DNA of 24,034 bases from contig JBNGIS010004703.1 of assembly GCA_049999725.1 (NCBI GenBank), positions 1 to 24,034 of the forward strand. The letters are read 5' to 3'. This stretch comes from Haplomitrium mnioides (taxonomy: Eukaryota; Marchantiophyta; Haplomitriopsida; Calobryales). The number at the start of each line of letters is the position of its first letter. Position 1 is the first letter of the stretch. This document shows positions 20,075-24,034 of the stretch, piece after piece. The notes below the pieces were generated by a model, which was given only the letters and a program-made list of their open reading frames with translations, was not told the DNA's origin and did no database searches. A program made the translations under genes and the position numbers.

Positions 20075-20300
20075 TGCCACATTTTCTCTAAATCTCCTAG
20101 AGACCTTTGAGGACGCCATGTTTCCGCAAAGGCTCGCGGACACCCCCGCGCTTGCCATGTTTCTACTGAATCTCCCAGAGACCTCTGAAGACGCCACATT
20201 TCCGCAAAGGCTCACGGACACCCTCGCGCTTGCCACATCTCCGCTCCATCTCCTAGAGATCTCTGAGGACGCCACGCTTCCGCAAAGGTCCGTGGGCACT
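20075..20300. repeat. 78-bp tandem repeat in LTR C (about 3 units)
   Basis: Counterpart of 6965-7190, with the same three-unit organisation and the same two-half unit (tgccacattttctctaaa, then cgccatgtttccgcaaag). Confidence 0.85.
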
Positions 20301-20877
20301 AAAGGAAGGGGTTGCGGACCTCTGTAGAACCCGTTGATGCTTGAGGGATCGTAACGTCCCCCGATCCTCGGCGTAGTCGATGCTTAAGAAGGCCATGGCC
20401 CCCTCCTTTCTCTTCCCAGTTTCTGCTTCCAGTGCGCGACATCTGAAAGCTTGTGCTACAGCCTTTCCTTGTCTGTGGTCCCCTCCTCCCGCTGCCACTC
20501 TTTGATCTCTAACCTGCGTCTTGGATCCTCCTCCTCTGGTCCCCGCTCCTTCCTCCTCTTGGCTAATTTCCTCTAGTAAGCGCTCCATTCCTCCATGCTC
20601 ATGCCTCTATTCCTGCATCTCGATGATACTTGTAGGCTCTCTTTCGCTTCCGTCGAATTTTAGTGGTGCCCTCCCACTTGCCGGTTGACACAACTCCCTT
20701 TTCTCATCTCGAAACAATCTTGTTCCATTCTTTGGATCCAAGCGATCTGCTCGTACTCACTGATTGGAGTTGATCCGCTGCTTACGAGGTACTTTAACAC
20801 TTATGAGAGAGAAATTGTTACAATGCCACCTCTGATTCCATGAATTCTTCCTTAGTGCCTCATGTCATTGGCTGACA

Positions 20878-20882
20878 AGAGT
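20878..20882. repeat. Right target-site duplication (agagt) of the 16.1-kb element
   Basis: Abuts the CA end of LTR C and differs at one base from aaagt at 4760-4764. LTR2 sequence continues from here. Confidence 0.75.
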
Positions 20883-21619
20883 CTTTTATGAGACGGCCCC
20901 AGACCCCAATTTATCTCTCCTATGCACTAACGGTTGTGTGTTGCCTGGTAGCACGCCCACTCCAAGCCAACTCTCAAGAACCACAGTCTTCAAAAACAAC
21001 CCCAAGCCAAAACCAAAACCTGATCAGATCTGCCTCTCCGGTGGCCATTCATTCTTGCTAGGGAACTACTTTCAAACCTTCATGTCTACACCATTTCAAA
21101 GGATAAAAAGTATATAGAGGACTGTGCTCTCGAACTCAATGCAACTCTTGCACAGAAAATATACAGAGGCTAGCTACTCCAGCACCCTTACTACCCTTGC
21201 TACTCTAAGTTCACTACTGCGCCTCTAATACTTATTCACAACTATACAATAAAGACTATAAACATATCTACACTATATACTTGACAGAAGCATAGAGCGC
21301 CATCGGCCAGCAACTCCAGACACCACCTAATTCCCCCCCGGCCTCCCATGCGATGCTTCACACTTTGGCCTGCCGACTCACACACACGTCACCAGCTAGT
21401 TAGACCTTCTGTCGTAGAGGGGCTTCGATTCACTTCCACAAGCTTGGAAGAGGTCTCAGTAACCTTCACCTGTGGAAGACAATCCTACTGACTGCTCAAA
21501 CCCACTCCACTTGAGACCTCGACTAGGTCTTCTCTGTAATTCGTGGGCACTAACGCAGCCATCCCTAGCCTTCGGCCCCGCCTCCAACTGCAAACCAGAA
21601 ACACCCTCTAAGTGCTATT

Positions 21620-21719
21620 GGGGCTGAATCCCATGTGCAATCATGACTCACGAGTTACAGGCTANNNNNNNNNNGGGGCTGAATCCCATGTGCAATCATG
21701 ACTCACGAGTTACAGGCTA
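21620..21719. other. 10-N gap flanked by an identical 45-bp duplicate
   Basis: The 45 bases at 21620-21664 recur exactly at 21675-21719, on either side of ten N (21665-21674). The other monomers carry this sequence once (for example 22709-22753). Confidence 0.93.
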
Positions 21720-23458
21720 AACGTACTCTTTTCTCTTTCGAGTATCGATTCACTTCTAGACATAGGTCCACCCTCCATATGGAGCTCACTTGGATTTCTC
21801 GAGCTTTTGGAGCCTCCCACTCAGCGATTAAGGGCACCCCTCCAGTCCACCTCCACTCCTTTGACCCTCGAACGCAAGTACACTTGCTTCAATCAAAGAA
21901 TCACTAGAATACACTCTCTGTCTCTCGCTATTCTCTTGCACAAGATCTTTAATGACACCTCCTGACCGACCTCTCAACCTCAAGACATCCCAACGTCAAC
22001 AATGCAAATGTGCACAACTGTGTACACATCCACACCTTGTTAGTCACACCAATAGCCTCAAGATCAAGCATTCAATCACAATGCCTCGCCGACATCATCG
22101 ACCAAGCATCACCGCACATACTTGTACGCTTCCACGCCTCCTCAACATGCACCAACACCCCACTCTTCGATGTGAGGACTATCTATACTCTTGCTTGTCT
22201 ATCCCCTCCTTGCTTATAGTGAATCCTGATCGTCCATGTTTGAAAGCTTCACATAGAGGCTAGCTACACCAGCACCCTTACTACCCTCACCGTACTCTCT
22301 AAGTTCACTACAATGCCCCTAATACTTATTCACAACTATACAATAAAGACTATAAACATATCTACAATATATACTTGACAGAAGCACAAAGCGCCATCAG
22401 CCAGCAACTCCAGACACAACCTGAGTCCCCCCGCCCCTCGCTTGTGATGCTTCACACTTTGGCCTGCCCACACACACACGTCACCAGCTAGTTTATACCC
22501 TCTATTGTAGAGGGGCTTGGATTCACTTCCACAAGCTCAGAAGAGGTCTCATTAACTTTCACCCGTAGAAGACAGTCTTACTGACTGCTCGAACCCACTC
22601 CACTTGAGACCTAGATCGGGTCTTCTCTGTAATTCATGGGCACTAATGCAGCCATCTCTAGCCTTCGGCTTCACTTTGAATCGCAATCCAACAACACCCT
22701 CCAAGTGCTGTTGGGGCTGAATCCCATGTGCAATCATGACTCACGAGTTACAGGCTAAATGTACTCTCTTCTCTTTCGAGTATCAATTCACTTCTAAACA
22801 CATGTCCACCCTTCGGATTGAGTTCACCTGGATTGCTCGAGCTTTTAAAGCCTCTCACTCAGCGATTAAGGGCACCCCTCCAGTCCACCTCCACTCCTTT
22901 GGCCATCAAACACAAGTACACTTGCTTCAATCAAAGAATAACTAGAATACACTCTTTGTCTCTCACTATTCCCTCATACAAGATCTTTAATGACACCTCC
23001 TGACCGACCTCTTGACCTCAAGACATCCCAATGTCCTCAACAATGCAACTGCGCACAACTGTGTACACATTGACACTTTGTTAGTCAAACTGATAGCCTC
23101 AAGATCAAGCATTCAATCACAATGGCTCGCCGACCAAGCGTCACCACACACACTTTTACTCTTCCACGCCTCCTCAACATGCACCAACCCCCACTCTTCG
23201 ATGTGAGGACTATCTATACTCTTGCTTGTCTATCTCCTCCTTGCTTATAGTGAATCTTGATCGTCCATGTTTGAAAGCTTCACAGAGAGGCAAGCTACTC
23301 CAACACCCTTACTACCCTCACCACACTCTCTAAGTTCACTACAATGCCCCTAATACTTATTCACAACTATACAATAAAGACTATAAGCATATCTACACTA
23401 TATACTTGACAGAAGCACAAAGCGCCATCGGCCAACAACTCTAGACACCACTTGAATT

Positions 23459-23485
23459 CCCCCCCCCCCCCCCCCCCCCCCCCCC
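23459..23485. repeat. Homopolymer of 27 C
   Basis: Uninterrupted C run in the third monomer of LTR2. The same place holds short mixed C/G stretches in the other monomers (about 2474, 21335 and 22428). Confidence 0.95.
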
Positions 23486-23750
23486 TCACCTGCAATGCTT
23501 CACACTTTGGCCTGCCCACTCACACATATGTCACCAGCTAGTTTATACCCTATGTCATAGAGGGGCTTCGATTAACTTCCACAAGCTCGGAAGAGGTCTC
23601 ATTAACTTTCACCTCTGGAAGACAGTCTTACCAATTGCTCGAACCCACTCCAACTAAGACCTCGACCAGGTCTTCTCTGTAATTTGTGGGCACTAACATA
23701 GCCATCCCTAGACTTTGGCCCTGCCTCAAACTGCAAACCAGCAACACCCT

Positions 23751-24034
23751 ATGTCGTAGCACAGCAGCAGCACTCCAACCCCGAAAAGAACAACTCGAGA
23801 TCGAACCGCGCAAGATCTATATAGAAATCCGCTCTTGACACAGTTTTACCAACTTTCTAGATTCTTTAGAGAGTTTTGAAACTCCACTCTTTAGAGAGTT
23901 CTGAAACTGCACTCTTGTCAACTCAGACGTGGACCTCTCTCCACTCTAGGTCTGACTACCTTTCCTTCACAAAAACTGATAACCACAAAAATACTTACTA
24001 CTTCACAACAACCACACACACACACACACACACA
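23751..24034. other. Unassigned sequence after LTR2
   Basis: Starts tgtcgtagcacagcagcag after LTR2 breaks off within aacaccct. It matches nothing else in the window. It holds two 25-bp direct repeats (23864-23888 and 23889-23913, two differences) and ends in a CA microsatellite. The TGT start at the break could be the beginning of another LTR, but the window ends before this can be tested. No gene is seen. Confidence 0.5.
24013..24034. repeat. (CA)11 microsatellite at window end
   Basis: Eleven CA dinucleotides running off the end of the window; the true length is unknown. Confidence 0.95.

Larger units (their letters stand above)
4765..20877 (-). mobile_element. Full-length Ty3/Gypsy LTR retrotransposon with nested insertions (16,113 bp)
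   Basis: Structure in its own (minus) direction: 5' LTR C, PBS, gag, protease, RT, RNase H, integrase, PPT, 3' LTR A. The order protease-RT-RNase H-integrase defines Ty3/Gypsy. LTR A and LTR C are the pair because only the left flank of A and the right flank of C form a target duplication, and because PPT and PBS abut their inner ends. Two later insertions (12132-15289 and 9941-10725) interrupt pol. Removing them leaves about 12.2 kb, gap placeholders included. By hand, the first ~150 bp of the two LTRs differ at roughly 10% of positions, so the insertion is old. No Gag or Pol domain is intact. Confidence 0.9.
17680..20877 (-). repeat. LTR C: 5' LTR of the 16.1-kb element
   Basis: About 3.2 kb including a 100-N gap, bounded by TGTCGCTTCCCTC and ...cattggctgaca. 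It matches LTR A from end to end. It has the PBS at its inner (left) end and target duplication agagt at its outer end. As the 5' LTR in the minus direction it should hold the promoter, but I see no convincing TATA box. Its GC-rich block (19010-20320) has at least one extra type 1 unit compared with LTR A. The 160-codon open frame near 18192 sits in ordinary LTR sequence and is broken in LTRs A and B. Confidence 0.9.
20883..23750 (-). repeat. LTR2, right piece, with an internal 1.03-kb tandem triplication
   Basis: Collinear with LTR1 from about 2014: cttttatgagacggccccag versus cttttacaagacagccttgg. A segment present once in LTR1 (2301-3349) occurs here as two full copies and one partial copy: 21165-22254, 22255-23285 and 23286-23750. 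Each copy begins agaggctagctac and contains the stretch ending atatacttgacagaagc. Each full copy ends with gtccatgtttgaaagcttcac. Past 23750 the similarity ends. No protein is supported. Confidence 0.8.

Noticed and set aside
21165-23750. Centromeric-type satellite array
   Set aside because: The 1.03-kb unit exists singly in LTR1 and is homologous to LTRs A, B and C, so it is an internal LTR duplication, not an independent satellite.

Overview
The window looks like intergenic heterochromatin from the nuclear genome of a land plant, probably one with a large genome. I find no host gene, rRNA, tRNA or CRISPR array. Nearly every base can be assigned to degraded LTR retrotransposons, all transcribed toward lower coordinates (minus strand). 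The plant assignment rests on the Ty3/Gypsy Gag-Pol sequence type, the very long LTRs, a primer-binding site resembling the 3' end of plant tRNA-Asn, and heavy C-to-T type decay. I cannot name the species.

There are three nesting levels. The oldest layer (1-4764, resuming at 20878-23750) is a tandem LTR-int-LTR-int-LTR array of a deleted, integrase-only derivative. It consists of LTR0 (1-682, cut by the window edge), PPT, integrase copy 1, PBS, LTR1 (1934-4033, 3' truncated), integrase copy 2 (4034-4490), PBS and LTR2 (from 4687).

The second layer is a 16.1-kb Ty3/Gypsy element (4765-20877) that inserted 78 bp into LTR2. Its two LTRs are about 3.0 and 3.2 kb (4765-7753 and 17680-20877) and are flanked by a decayed 5-bp target duplication (aaagt / agagt). 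Inside, on the minus strand, are PBS, gag with three zinc knuckles, protease, RT, RNase H, integrase and PPT.

The third layer is two insertions into that pol gene. One is a 3.16-kb solo LTR of the same family (12132-15289, TSD cagga/caaga) just after the protease. The other is an unrelated, probably Copia-type LTR (9941-10725, perfect TSD tgcac) at the RT/RNase H boundary. In both cases the pol reading frame resumes exactly across the insertion.

None of the elements can encode working proteins. Each of the three integrase copies has lost a different residue of the DDE triad, and pol carries many nonsense codons. The LTRs contain GC-rich tandem blocks (a roughly 105-150-bp unit with ACGTG cores, and a 78-bp unit). 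There are four assembly gaps, one flanked by an uncollapsed 45-bp duplicate. The last ~280 bases (23751-24034) are unassigned.
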